This document shows positions 43,591 to 54,915 of a DNA stretch of 64,000 nt, in pieces (position 1 is the first letter of the stretch; each line of letters starts with the position of its first letter). This stretch comes from Stereocaulon alpinum (Eukaryota; Ascomycota; Lecanoromycetes; Lecanorales; Stereocaulaceae): assembly GCA_018257865.1 (NCBI GenBank), contig JAEUBA010000092.1:60989-124988 (forward strand), in the 5' to 3' direction. Both the position numbers and the translations under genes were made by a program. The notes beneath the pieces are model-generated. The model saw only the letters and a program-made list of their open reading frames with translations, had not been told where the DNA came from and ran no database searches.

Positions 43591-46500
43591 ATGAACGACG
43601 ATGACCTTATCAACCAAGTGTACAGGAAGATCGAGAGGGAAAAGGTCCTCATCAATGCCGCAAACAACATGCGCCAGTCCTCCAACCCGCAGGTGCAACA
43701 GAGTCTGGACTCTCAGATACGAGAATCAAGAAAAGGCATAGACTACCTAGAAGAGCGCATGAGGGAGCTACAAATGCGCAGGATGGAAGCCCAGGGTGCT
43801 TCAGGAAGTAATGGTGGACCGCCACCGCCGGCACATGGAGGCATGTCGCCTCAGCAGAGGAACGCGCGGAGTGCTGCAGACACAGGTGCACCGAAGCCCC
43901 CACCGAAAGATGGTAGAGGAGGATATTCACATAATACAGGTGACTACGGGGATCCGGGGAATGGAGGTTATATGAATGATATGAGTGGAGGCCATGGCAT
44001 GATGCCTCCACGAGCTCCCTTTGGTCCTCCAGGTCCTTCTTCAACAATACCGAAGGCCAGGCCGAACTATACTAAGCTTGGTAGGTTAACTTGAAAAGAT
44101 TTCACACGATGGTGGGGTTAACAGGGCCAAACAGATCTCATCAAATACGACACACCGTTTCTTGGCCCTCGGATCCAGCTAATGCTGTCTCAGCTCGAGT
44201 TCAAATTAAGCGTTGAGAAGCAATACAAGGATGGTGTAGAAAAGATGGTCAAGCTATATCAAGATGAAGGTGACAGAAGGAGTAGAGCGGATGCCGAGGC
44301 TAGGCGAATAGAGAGCAACCAAAAGATCCAGCTACTGAAGCAGGCTTTGAAGAGATATGAAGACCTCCACGTTGATATGGAAAGCACAAATGATGCACCA
44401 GACGGTGGGTCGGATTTTCTTAGGTTCTCATGGCAAGGCATGCACTAATCTAGGTGTGCAGATGACAGCTTGAATTCTCCTAACATGCGGAAACCACTGA
44501 GTGGTATCCTCTCCATGACTGTGCATGCAGTCAAAGATGTGGATCACGCCGCAACTGGAAGATTTGCTCGAGGTCCAGAAACATTCGTCATCCTGAAGGT
44601 TGAAGATACATTCAAGGTTCGCACGAAAGCTACGAGAATCGATCGATGGACCGATGAGCTGCACCAAGTTGAGATTGACAAAGCCAATGAGATCGAGCTG
44701 ACTGTGTATGACAAATCTGGAACCCACCCCACTCCCATTGCCATGCTGTGGATACGCATCTCTGATATCGCGGAAGAAATGAGACGCAAGAAGATTGAGG
44801 CTGATCTGGGCGGCGGTTGGGCAACAGCAGAATCAATGGACAATGGGGGAATCGGGGGTAGACAAGACTCGGCTTACGGTTCATCACTGAGCCAAGTGCC
44901 GAGTCGGGACCAGCGAGACTCGAGAGGCTCTGCACCAAATGCGGGTTTCAACACTGCCCAGAATCCTTCGAATCCTGGAGATATTGATGCATGGTTCGCT
45001 TTGGAGCCGGTCGGGAGAATTCAATTGACCTTGAGTTTCAGTGAGTTGTGCGCACGTGTACACTTTTTCGAGCCCACTGACACTTTCCAGCCAAGCAGAT
45101 CAAAGACCGAAGGCCATTCGATATTGGACTCAACCGTAAAGGTGCTATTCGTCAACGCAAAGAAGAAGTCCATGAATTGTACGGCCACAAATTCGTGCTT
45201 CAGCAATTCTACAATATCATGCGCTGCGCTCTCTGCGGCGAGTTTCTCAAATACTCGGCTGGCATGCAGTGTGAGGACTGCAAATATACTTGCCACAAGA
45301 AGTGCTATGGAAAAGTAGTCACCAAGTGCATAAGCAAGTCGAATGCGGAGACCGACCCAGACGAGGAGAAGCTCAATCATCGCATCCCACATCGCTTCGA
45401 AGCGTTCTCAAACATGGGCGCCAATTGGTGTTGTCATTGTGGTTACATATTACCACTAGGTCGTAAGAACAGGAAGTGCTCTGGTAAGGTCCTCGATTCT
45501 GCGAAATTCGAGAAATCCTAACACTAGTCACAGAATGCGGTCTTAGCGTTCACGCTCAATGTGCCCACCTTGTGCCTGACTTTTGTGGCATGTCAATGGA
45601 AGTAGCAAATCAGATACTCACAGTGACTCGGGAAACCAGAGCCACACAGGGAAACCGTATTAACAAGCCCACAAGTCTGGCAGAAAAGACCCTCAGAACT
45701 GGACGTCCCACTCCTCCTCAGCAACCGTCATATAGAACACCTTTAGCTCAGGACCAGCCTAGTACGCCTACTACAGACCCAAGGAGATCACACGGCCAAG
45801 AAGAGCTGTATGCCCAGTCTCAGCCTCAAATTTTACCACCTACACAACAATACGGGGCGCCAACCGCTGCAGATGCTGCGAAGCTTGCAGCTTTTGGAGG
45901 TCAGCCCGCACAGCAACCACGCCGGCCTCAAAACCCTCCGCGAACAGCTTCTTCGCAGGCTGCTGTCGATGCTGCGGCTCTTGTTATGGGTGGTAACGGC
46001 AAGAGACAGTCACAGCAGAGAGCGACAACAGCAACGGACGTCAGCACACTTTCCGGAATGACTGGCGCAGGTGGTTATTCTCAGACAGATCAAGGGACAC
46101 CCTTCAAACCCACTCAACCTCAACAAACGCAGCAGTCTACATACAATCCTAAAGACTACGAACGCTATGACAATTACCCGTCGCAAGCCCCTGTCACTAT
46201 CGCTCAATCCCCAGCTGCTCAAGCCGGTTACCCTGATCCAAGCAGACAACAACAGCAACTACCACTTGTCAAACAGCAGCCTCCTCAAGAGCCTCCTTCA
46301 CAGGGTATGGGAAGACGAATTGGCCTGGAGCATTTCAATTTCCTTGCTGTGCTTGGTAAGGGTAATTTTGGTAAGGTCATGCTGGCAGAGACCAAAGCGA
46401 CGAAGAAGCTGTATGCGATCAAAGTGCTAAAGAAAGAGTTTATCATTGAAAACGACGAAGTGGAAAGCACAAAATCGGAGAAGAGAGTCTTCCTGGTTGC

Positions 46501-47466
46501 TAATAAAGAGCGTCACCCATTCTTGCTTAACCTGCATGCATGCTTCCAGACAGAGACAAGAGTTTATTTCGTCATGGAGTACATCAGTGGCGGCGATCTC
46601 ATGCTGCATATTCAGCGAGGGCAATTTGGCACTAAACGAGCACAGTGGGCATGGCACTACCTTGAATCTTTCCATCAATGCTGACAAGTTGTAGGTTTTA
46701 TGCCGCTGAGGTCTGCTTGGCTCTCAAGTACTTCCATGAGAATGGGGTAATCTATCGAGATCTGAAGCTCGATAATATTCTCTTAACATTGGATGGTCAC
46801 ATCAAGATTGGTGATTACGGTCTTTGTAAAGAGGAGATGTGGTATGGATCAAACACCAGCACTTTCTGCGGTACACCAGAATTCATGGCACCAGAGGTAT
46901 GCATGTTCTCCCTAATTCTCAATACTTCACCTAACACTTTATCTAGATCCTCCTAGACAAGAGATACGGGAGAGCAGTAGACTGGTGGGCATTTGGAGTC
47001 TTGATCTACCAAATGCTGCTTCAACAATCACCATTCAGAGGTGAGGACGAGGACGAAATTTACGATGCCATTCTTGCCGACGAACCATTATACCCCATTC
47101 ATATGCCACGAGACTCAGTATCGATCTTACAGAAATTATTGATGAGAGAGCCAGAACTCCGCTTGGGATCTGGACCGACCGATGCGCAAGAGATTATGAG
47201 CCATGCCTTTTTCAGGAACATCAATTGGGATGATTTCCGAGAGAAGAAAGTTCCACCGCCTTTCAAGCCAGAGATCAAAAGTCCGACGGATACCAGCAAC
47301 TTTGATTCGGAATTTACGAGTGTGACGCCGGTGCTTACTCCTGTGCAATCTGGTGAGTGAAGGCCATCCTAGTATAACCACCACTAATACTAACACCTTG
47401 GTAGTGTTGACACAGGCCATGCAAGAGGAATTCAGAGGATTCTCTTACTCAGCGGACTTTATATGA
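43591..47466 (+). CDS. PKC1: Protein kinase C, cell-wall-integrity type (Pkc1/PkcA)
   Basis: Ser/Thr kinase acting below Rho1 and above the Bck1-Mkk-Mpk1 cascade in cell-wall integrity. Eight exons (43591-44080, 44135-44404, 44462-45040, 45091-45483, 45534-46644, 46695-46896, 46947-47352, 47405-47466) give 1170 residues. Domain order is that of fungal Pkc1. HR1 coiled coils lie at ~1-65 and ~165-235 (KIQLLKQALKRYEDLH). A C2-like domain is at ~260-380 (VDHAATGRFARGPETFV). Two C1 zinc fingers are at ~460-580 (HKFVLQQFYNIMRCALCGEF; FSNMGANWCCHCGYILP). A Gln/Pro-rich linker follows. The kinase begins near 842 with VLGKGNFGKV, then YRDLKLDN, DYG in place of DFG (normal for fungal Pkc1), TSTFCGTPEFMAPE (activation-loop Thr) and the C-terminal SFTSVTP-like turn and hydrophobic motif EEFRGFSYSADF. 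All splice phases fit. Confidence 0.96.
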
Positions 47467-48103
47467 AGAATCGAGGGACGGTGCGGGCCATACAGTCCTT
47501 TCATCAAGGTGACCGGTTTAGTGGGGGGAGGTGCATCAGCTTCATGAAGTTGACGGCGGATGCAGCTTGCGTTTATGTGGTGTATGTTTCATGAGGGACG
47601 TTGTAGAGTCGGTTGGGCGCGGGATGGATGAATTGTGAATAGTCGGGAACAGTAGGGTAACAGCTCGAAACCTTATTTGGAATGGTCTTCTCCAACTAAC
47701 GGCCAGAGTGCATATGTTGTTTCGGCCTGCATGCATAAGCATGGCAGCTGAAGACATCATGACGCCTGCCGGGTTCGTCCTTTAGGGGGAGGAGTTACCT
47801 TATGATACTGTGATTGATTGGTCCGAAAAGTCATCTCGGTGACCGAGCAGAAATCTCCATCAACGCCCTCACATAAAGTCATGCTACCTCCGAAACACAA
47901 CTTCCCATACATATTCTTCTCAGCCAGTGCTGCATTGCAAACACTTTGACATACCTACCTTAGGTACTTAACTTCATCAACGGCGGATTGGTCACAGCGG
48001 ACCGGAGTTAGACTTCCAGCAATTCCATCATCATTTCCCGATCTGCACAAGCGCGCAGCGGGACAGCCGCTCCGGGGTACCTAAGACGCAAAGAGCCAAC
48101 GCC
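47467..48103. other. Intergenic between PKC1 and SNG1-like gene
   Basis: 637 bp, no gene supported. A minus-strand 72-codon frame (47542-47760) is not convincing. Confidence 0.5.
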
Positions 48104-49971
48104 ATGCCTCAATCCTCGGCTCCAGATGTCATCACCAGTGGATCTCTACGACGCCTGCGCGGCAGCCATTATTCAGCCCAAAGGGCACAGCTCTCTCAAG
48201 ATGCCTTACCACTCATCCAGAAGGATCGATCCTCCAACTCCACAAGAGTACGCTCCCCCCAACAACGGCAGTTACAAAGGCCTAGAAGTATCCCGCTTCC
48301 TGTTCCATACCCACCGCAGCCGACTTATCAGCCGCATCAGCTCGTTGCTGTTTGTTTCAATCATATGACGGGACGGGAATGTGGGCATTGTCGCCAGATT
48401 GATCAGGGTTTGAGAAGTCAGGAGAGCGTCGTTGATTATCAGAGCTTGAATGAGACTGTGGGACAGGTGAATGACAACCGCCGATACAGTGCCTACTCCG
48501 AGAAAAGTGCAGCTGAAAATGATGAAGAGGAGAAGAGGGAGAGTGCTGGTCCACCACCACCTGTGGGCTTGTTCGACAAGCGATTGAGCAAGCTGAGGTT
48601 ACAGATTCTCGGACTATGGGGAAGAACAGGTACTTCGGCGCTCTTACACGCATGTGTGATAGTATGGCTGATTTCGAGGCAGTTCTGATCCTCTGTGTAT
48701 TCATCCTCCTCGTCATGTCTATGTATTGGGGCGTCCTCTTCAATGTCAGGCAAAACCTCTCGTCTCTCAACATTTTCGTAGTCGACTTCGACGGCACCCA
48801 AGCACCGTACACAGGCGTCACTCCCCAAATCGGACCCTTGATAGTCCAACAGACCGAGAAACTAATATCCTCCGGCTCTTCTGGCGACCATCTAGGATAC
48901 ATAACCATGGATCCCTCGGTCTTCAACAACGACCCAATGGAAGTCCGGCAAGCAATCTACGACTGGAAAGCCTGGGCTGCAATAATAATAAACCCTAACG
49001 CAACTGCCCTGCTTCAACAAGCAGTGTTCGAAGGGAATGCAAGCTACGACCCATTAGGAGCCTGCCAGATCGTCTGGGTCGAAGCCCGTGACCAGGATAC
49101 CTACTACAGCTATATCCTGCCCTCGCTCTACAATCTGCAAATCGAGATCGCCTCGATATTTGGCAAGTCATGGACACAGCAGGTCCTACAGAACACGTCG
49201 ATACCTGTCACAAATCTGCAAGCAGCACCACAAGCCCTGTCCCCCGCAATCGGCTTCTCGCTCTTCTCCCTCCGTCCCTTCGGCCCCCCTGTAGCAACAC
49301 CAGCCGTCACGATCGGCCTGATTTACCTAATCATCATTGCCTTCTTCAGCTTTACCTTCTTCCTACCCATCTATACAAAACTAGTCACCCCCGGCAGCCA
49401 TCCAACAGTGAAGTTCTGGCAATTCATAGCCACGCGCTGGGTCGGCACTATATTCGCCTATTTCTTCATGTCGCTCGCTTACAGCATGATCTCCCTCGCC
49501 TTCCAAATCCCCTTTGCAAACTCCACCGCTCCCGACACAAGCGTAGGCAACAACCCCGACGCCTACGGCAAAGGCACCTTCGTCATCTACTGGATGATCA
49601 ACTTCATCGGCATGATCGCCCTCGGTCTCTGCTGCGAAAACGTCGCTATGGTCATCGGCCAGCCCTGGACAGCTATGTGGTTAATCTTCTGGGTCATCAC
49701 CAATGTCTCTACAGCCTTCTATTCCCTTGATCTTGCGCCTAAATTCTATTATTGGGGATATGCGTGGCCGTTGCATAACATTGTTGAAGCGAGTCGGAGT
49801 ACCTTATTCGACCTGCACTCGCGTATAGGGTTGAATTTTGGGGTGTTGCTGGTTTGGTGTGTGGTTAATACGGCGATTTTTCCGGGGGCGTGTTGGTTTA
49901 TGAGGTGGAAGGTTATGAGGGGGAAGAGAAGGGAGGCGGAGGCGAAGAGGAAGAGTGAGGAGAAGGAGTGA
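48104..49971 (+). CDS. SNG1/DUF3533-family multi-pass membrane protein
   Basis: Exons 48104-48629 and 48683-49971 give 604 residues. Fungal members include yeast Sng1, linked to nitrosoguanidine resistance and plasma-membrane lipid asymmetry; the biochemical role is unsettled. Splicing (GTACTT donor, GAGGCAG acceptor) joins FDKRLSKLRLQILGLWGRT to VLILCVFILLVMSMYWGVLF, the first helix. A large extracytosolic loop follows with DFDGTQAPYTG and NPNATALLQQAV. Then come five or so helices: IGLIYLIIIAFFSFTFFLPI, FAYFFMSLAYSMISLAF, WMINFIGMIALGLCCENVAM, WLIFWVITNVSTAFYSL and FGVLLVWCVVNTAIFPGACW. The family pattern YWGYAWPLHNIVEASRSTLF is present. The tail is Lys/Arg/Glu-rich. The first ~145 residues are low-complexity, and a second frame (48126-48368) is also open there, so the N-terminus is uncertain. 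Codon composition flips near 49,745. Confidence 0.85.
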
Positions 49972-50319
49972 TAGGGAGGTGGGTAGCGGTGGGGAGTGCA
50001 GTGTGTAGAGCTTGGAGCTTACCAGCTTCTAGAAGGGTTGATGATTTATGAGCTTAGAATAATCTCTAATTTCATTAGAATGCATTTCGTTTTCAAAATC
50101 TTGATAAGCTGTCTTAGGTTTTCAAAGTTTTGCTTCTTCGACTATAATCGGAGGATATAGAATACACTCGACTTGAACGCATTCCCGTGTATCGACACAA
50201 GATCTATTCTCCCCGCTCTCTTGACCTAGGTACGGTTTACAATACATACAAGTCACACCACCCTCTTCCCCTGCCCCCTCCTCCTCCCCCTCTATATCTC
50301 TTCTTCCCCCCTCCCCAAC
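49972..50319. other. Convergent intergenic region
   Basis: 348 bp between stops of the SNG1-like and Rieske genes. A C/T-rich block at 50,262-50,316 lies at the 3' end of the Rieske gene (G/A-rich on the transcribed minus strand). Confidence 0.5.
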
Positions 50320-51339
50320 CTATCCAATAACAACCTTATCATCCTCCGGAAACTCATAATTCGGCACCGCCAGATTCAGCGGCGCAGGCCCCTTCCTCGC
50401 TCGCCCGCTAATATCGTAATGAGAGCCGTGGCACGGGCAGAACCAGCCGCCGAAATCGCCGGATTCGCCGATCGGGACGCAGCCGAGGTGCGTGCAGACG
50501 CCTGTGGTGGTGGGTTGTTAGGGGGGGGGTGTTTGCGTATTTGGGGAGGAGGGAGATTTGTATTAGGGGAAGGGAGGGGGGAGGGCGTACCAAGCATTAT
50601 CAACCACTCAGGCTTCTTGACGCGGTCTGAATCGGGCTGGGGATCTCGAAGGCTTTCCCATTTTGTGTCTTCTGCTTCTTTGATTTCGGAGGCTGTGCGG
50701 TGCCGGATGAAGACGGGTTTGCCGCGCCATTTTATGATTACCTGGAGCCGCGGGATGTGTCAATGGGGGTTTGAAGGATTGGGGTGGGAATGGGGATAGG
50801 GAGGAAAAGAGGAGGTGGGTGCAGGCGTACGTTCTTTCCTTCAGGTATAGCAGCCAGATCGATCTCGACTTTCGCCTGTGCGAGCACGTCCGCTGATGCG
50901 GACATGTTGACTAGGAAATCTGCGTTTTGGTGGCATTGTCAGCCATTGTAACCTCCCAGCTCCGCAATCATTTCTACTAAGCCTCCACTACGCCCCCGGT
51001 ATGGTGACCATGCCTACCTTGCACCGTAGCCTTCGCCCCCGCCGCCGTTAACAGTCCCATTCCCCCAACCATAAAGTACTGAAACGTCTTGTTAGTCGTC
51101 TCCCCCTTCTTACTCATGTAATTGGCGAAACTCGGTATCTTTGTCGTTGGGTTCTCCTCTTTCGTTTTGAAGGGCGATTCGAATTTCGGGGTGGTGTCGT
51201 ATTGACCGGAGACCCGGTCGACCATGTCGGCTTTCGTGCGCCGTTGTTGGGATGTGGCGAATGCGGGATTGAGGCATTGGAGGGGCCGTCGTGGACAGGC
51301 CTTCAGCAGAGAGCCTGCTTTGCAGGGTAGGGGTGCCAT
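50320..51339 (-). CDS. RIP1: Ubiquinol-cytochrome c reductase Rieske iron-sulfur subunit
   Basis: Electron-transfer subunit of mitochondrial complex III, carrying the 2Fe-2S cluster. Exons 51339-51018, 50919-50831, 50741-50591 and 50501-50320 give 247 residues. A mitochondrial presequence is likely (MAPLPCKAGSLLKACPRRPL, basic, no acidic residues). The inner-membrane helix is FQYFMVGGMGLLTAAGAKATVQ. The flexible neck and start of the head domain (DFLVNMSASADVLAQAKVEI) are made by the first splice. The cluster-binding loops are complete: CTHLGC (created by the third splice, LG|VCTHLGC) and CPCHGSH. The ending RKGPAPLNLAVPNYEFPEDD is typical. The three introns (98, 89 and 89 nt) are long for this window, and introns 2 and 3 are extremely C/T-rich on the coding strand. 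Confidence 0.96.
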
Positions 51340-51581
51340 TGTGGTGGAGGAGTGGAGTAACTAGGTGCGCGCGAAGGTGGTCGATAGTGACGAGCTTGAA
51401 GTCGGAAAGGTATTTTTAACGCTAGTGGTAGTGTGGTTTTGGATACGTAAAGATCTCGGGAATTTCATAATGCCATATCCCGAAATTCGAAGGCCGATGT
51501 CAGAGCCTTTCACGGTGCTCTCGTAAGCGGCGATAGCAACTATATAAATAATGGCCTCTCGCTTTCTAGCTTGTTCTTCTC
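51340..51581. promoter_or_regulatory. Compact divergent promoter (Rieske / hemerythrin-like)
   Basis: Only 242 bp separate the divergent start codons. TATATAAATAATGG at 51,540-51,553 is a TATA-like element oriented toward the hemerythrin-like gene. The Rieske side has no clear element. Confidence 0.5.
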
Positions 51582-52243
51582 ATGATACGTTTCTTACCCC
51601 GTAGTACATTCTGCCTGGGCAAACGACCCACAATCATAATCAGCTCTCAGCGCAGCAAACGACATTTCCAAGCTCCCAATATGGCAGAGACATTAACCCC
51701 TCTCAGTCGGCAAGAAAGAGAAATCTATGGCCGTATGGGCAACACCATGGAGATGTACCATAATTCCTTTCGGCAAACATGGAAACTCCTCTATTCCGCC
51801 TGTTCAAGCGGCCAACGCCCTGCGGGCATGAGCATAAGACAATTCTTAAACACGGCTGCTGAATTCTGCCATCATTTAGAGATGCATCATGGCATAGGTA
51901 CCGCTTCTGTGTTGTTTCACTTATGAATTTGCTATGCTGACACAAAATATTAGAGGAACAGCACATCTTCCCCATCCTCGCCCAGAAGATGCCAGCCTTC
52001 AAGAAAGAGCTGCAGCTTTTGACGCAACACAAACAGATACACAAGGGTCTTGATAAGCTAGAGGCATATGTGGATGAGTGTAGAGCTGGGACAAAGGATT
52101 TGAGGATGGATGAGCTGAAAGAAATTATGGACTCCTTCGGGGAGGTGCTTTGGGCGCATTTGAGTGATGAGGTGGAGCAATTGAGTCCGGAGAATATGAG
52201 GAAATTCTGGACGATAGACGAAATTAGAAGATTGCCTATGTGA
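51582..52243 (+). CDS. Hemerythrin-like (HHE cation-binding) protein
   Basis: Exons 51582-51897 and 51954-52243 give 201 residues. The four-helix HHE fold is well marked by candidate iron ligands in the right order: His in MYHNSF, the cluster HHLEMHHGIEEQHIFP (spliced through GGC-ATA-G|AG), His in LLTQHKQIHKGL, and the final HxxDE in LWAHLSDEVEQL. Family members bind a non-haem di-iron site and are linked to oxygen, NO or iron sensing, but the substrate here is unknown. The first ~33 residues are basic and Ser-rich (MIRFLPRSTFCLGKRPTIII...RSKRHFQ), which suggests a mitochondrial presequence; an internal ATG at residue 34 (MAETLTPL) could give a cytosolic form. It shares a short promoter with the Rieske gene. 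Confidence 0.88.
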
Positions 52244-52598
52244 AAGAGGGTTGTGAAAACCATGTGGTCCTGGGATAGCTTAGGAGTTCGAGGTGGCGAA
52301 ACTAATATTTGGGCTTCTCATGCAGATGTGGGCTTGCGTGACTATCAGAGCTGCTTAACGGGTTTAGGTGAACAATTGTCGCATGGACAATACGCCACTG
52401 ATCACATTTTCAATCGATCTCTTTATAGTCGGTAAACGTCGTCTTCGCGAATGTGGATGTAAGAGTGGGAGTGCGACGCAAAAATGTTGACAGTTTGATC
52501 AGCATGTGGTCTCGACCACGATATTATGGGAATTGCTCCAGGATAGATTGACCATCGACACGCTGTCCGACAACTTGAAGTTCAGCTTAACCTTTCTC
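52244..52598. other. Intergenic, no gene seen
   Basis: 355 bp between the hemerythrin-like stop and the first ATG of the decayed locus downstream. Nothing recognisable. Confidence 0.5.
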
Positions 52599-54296
52599 AT
52601 GATGACTATAGTTTTCGAAGTGCCAACTACACGTTCAACTGGTCCTGCAAAAATTTTACCTAGGCTTCAAGTCTTCGTTGCCCTACGACCCAGGTTCCAC
52701 ACCCGTTCAGTCTCGGTCGACCAACACATCATTTATGTTTACCTTACATCAACAGAAATGACATCTGTAGGGTTACAAGTAGCAGAGGCAAAGCCAGAAT
52801 TATCGCGATTCAGCTCTTACAGCAAGTCAGTTTCCGAACTGAGATGGAGCATGCTAAAGGACTACACAGACAACACCATTCAGACCATCGAAATAGATCT
52901 TGCATCTCTACAGTACCAAGTTGCGAATCTGCCTCGAGATGGAGTGGTGATAATTCAGATGGCAGAATACTACGTTCAATATTGCGAAATCGCAGAGGTG
53001 GCTATTGCATCGATGTTGAAGTGCCATGAGATCCAGATCGATCGTACTTACCGGATCCACACTCGAGTCGTAGTGCTCTCCTGCCGCGGACTTCAAGGCG
53101 ACCCAGAAGTCCCAGGCAAGGTCAACTTTCCAGCAAACATGCCTTCCACGAACCAGTATTGCGATCGCTTGCCGTGCCCAGCAACCCCTTGCACACCATG
53201 CATGGATAGGGTTCTGCGTATGAATTCATTCGGAACGCCAAAGACTCTCGCAACAAGTGGATTTAGAGGCATCGAGAGAATACACGAGCAACAAGCTGTT
53301 GTTCTCGGTGCCATCGATCAGCCTTCTAATATTACAGATGTGCGAGTTCAATAGTGCGATGAAACAAGCGCTCACTATGCTAAGAGAAATATCGAATGAT
53401 CAAGCCTATCACGTCCGCACGGGATTGCTGGATTGCAGGCAGGCGGTAGGAAGCTCCGCGAGCATGACCGGCGAGGGACCCAATCAAGGTCTCAGACAGA
53501 GATTCAGAATCAGCATCATGTGGAGCCTCAAAATGTCGAGCAGACTAAAGAATCGATCAGGAAGCTCAAAAGTCAGCACGCCATTGAGAGGATCAAGGCT
53601 GAGCAGGCGAAACTGATCAGGGAGACGGAGAATCAGCATGAGCTTGAAGTCACAAAGGCTGAGGAGGGGGAGTTGAACATGAAATTCGAGATTGTGATCA
53701 CCTAGAGACCCAGAATGTTAAGCAGGCAAGGTAATCTAGGGAGCTTGAGAAGGTCAAAGCCCCTCGAGAATCCGAATCGACGCCTAGAAGAGAGGCTAAG
53801 CATGATCGAAAATGGGAGACCTGAAACCCTGAGTAGGCAAAAGCGATTAGTGAGCTCGGAGTCAGAGTCAACGCCCTTGAAGTTGAAAATTTGATTGAAG
53901 ACATCGAGTTCGAGGTCCAGAACTCACATGCAATGAAAAACACAATGTCTCGACGGTAAGAAGGCGGAGCTCGCATCACGGGCCCTGGATCTGCAAGAAG
54001 GTGAATATGTACAAATTGCGAAAATCTCCTGTACAACATATCCCACGGCTTCGTACGATCAATTGTATAACAGGTGGTCCAGGTATGTCATGGACGTTTT
54101 GGAAGATCGCAATTTGTCGGGAGCCAGGGAAACTCTGGACGAAGCCTTTCAGCTATTGAGAGACTCGCTTGCACCAGGTTGCACTCACTTGGAGATAGCA
54201 TTGAAGCTACTTGAGAACGTGCTGGCTTTTGGTGAGGCTAAGAGGAAGACCTCGGTGGAGAAGCTGCAAATCGTGCTAGAGGGCTCAGAAACATGA
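52599..54296 (+). pseudogene. Decayed coiled-coil gene
   Basis: A stretch whose coding character continues across stops and frame changes. One frame runs open from before the ATG at 52599 to TAG at 53352, continues past TGA at 53397 into a charged heptad-type segment (QNVEQTKESIRKLKSQHAIE and following, to ~53,697), and then the same character moves to another frame (ELEKVKAPRESES, AISELGVRVNALEVENLIED) that is cut by TAA 53732, TGA 53822, TAG 53834 and TAA 53957. From about 53,949 it returns to the first frame (GKKAELASRALDLQEGEYVQ, then WSRYVMDVLEDRNLSGARET) and ends at TGA 54294. I do not recognise the family. The first part (52,599-53,354) has no visible domain and could be a separate gene. 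The alternative, introns removing each stop, lacks good splice sites at most of these places. Confidence 0.55.
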
Positions 54297-54915
54297 GGCG
54301 CACGCACGATGAAACGGAGAGTAAAGGGGTATTTTAGAAGATCTTCCACCCGATTCAATCATTATGCCATGGTCCAGCATTTGGAGTTTGATCTTCGGCA
54401 AGTGCATGATAGATATAGAATCTAAGAAAACGAAGGCAGTCGAAATGCACGTTGTGGGGTTGGCAAATGCAATATTAAGAGTGAAGTGATTGCGACTTCC
54501 AGATTAACTCGCGCTACTTTCCACCCGTCTCACCTCCAATGTTGTCCAACATTACACAAAGAAGACGTATAGTGACTCAATAGACGCAGGAATATGTCGT
54601 CGCCTGCTTTATGTTCTTGCTGACAGTCAGGTGATTTCTCGTTGCACTCGATGTGCGCACTATCTTTGACTTCATGTTGACGCCAAACTACCACTTCGCT
54701 GCTGATTACGCTTGAGATACAGACCATTGCCTGCTCGAAATTCATGCCAAGCAACTACCTCGCTGCCTAAGTCACCCGAGGCCTGGACCATAATCATGAC
54801 GGAGGCACACATCGAAGAATGATGGCAGAAGAGCTCCTGGGGTGCGCAAACTCAGTCCTGCGGTTCGCTTTTGAAGAAGTGCTCACCATAAGAAACAGGA
54901 AACCTAATCGAGGAC
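54297..54915. other. Intergenic between decayed and intact coiled-coil genes
   Basis: 619 bp, no gene supported. A 74-codon minus-strand frame (54530-54754) has no recognisable content. Confidence 0.5.
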
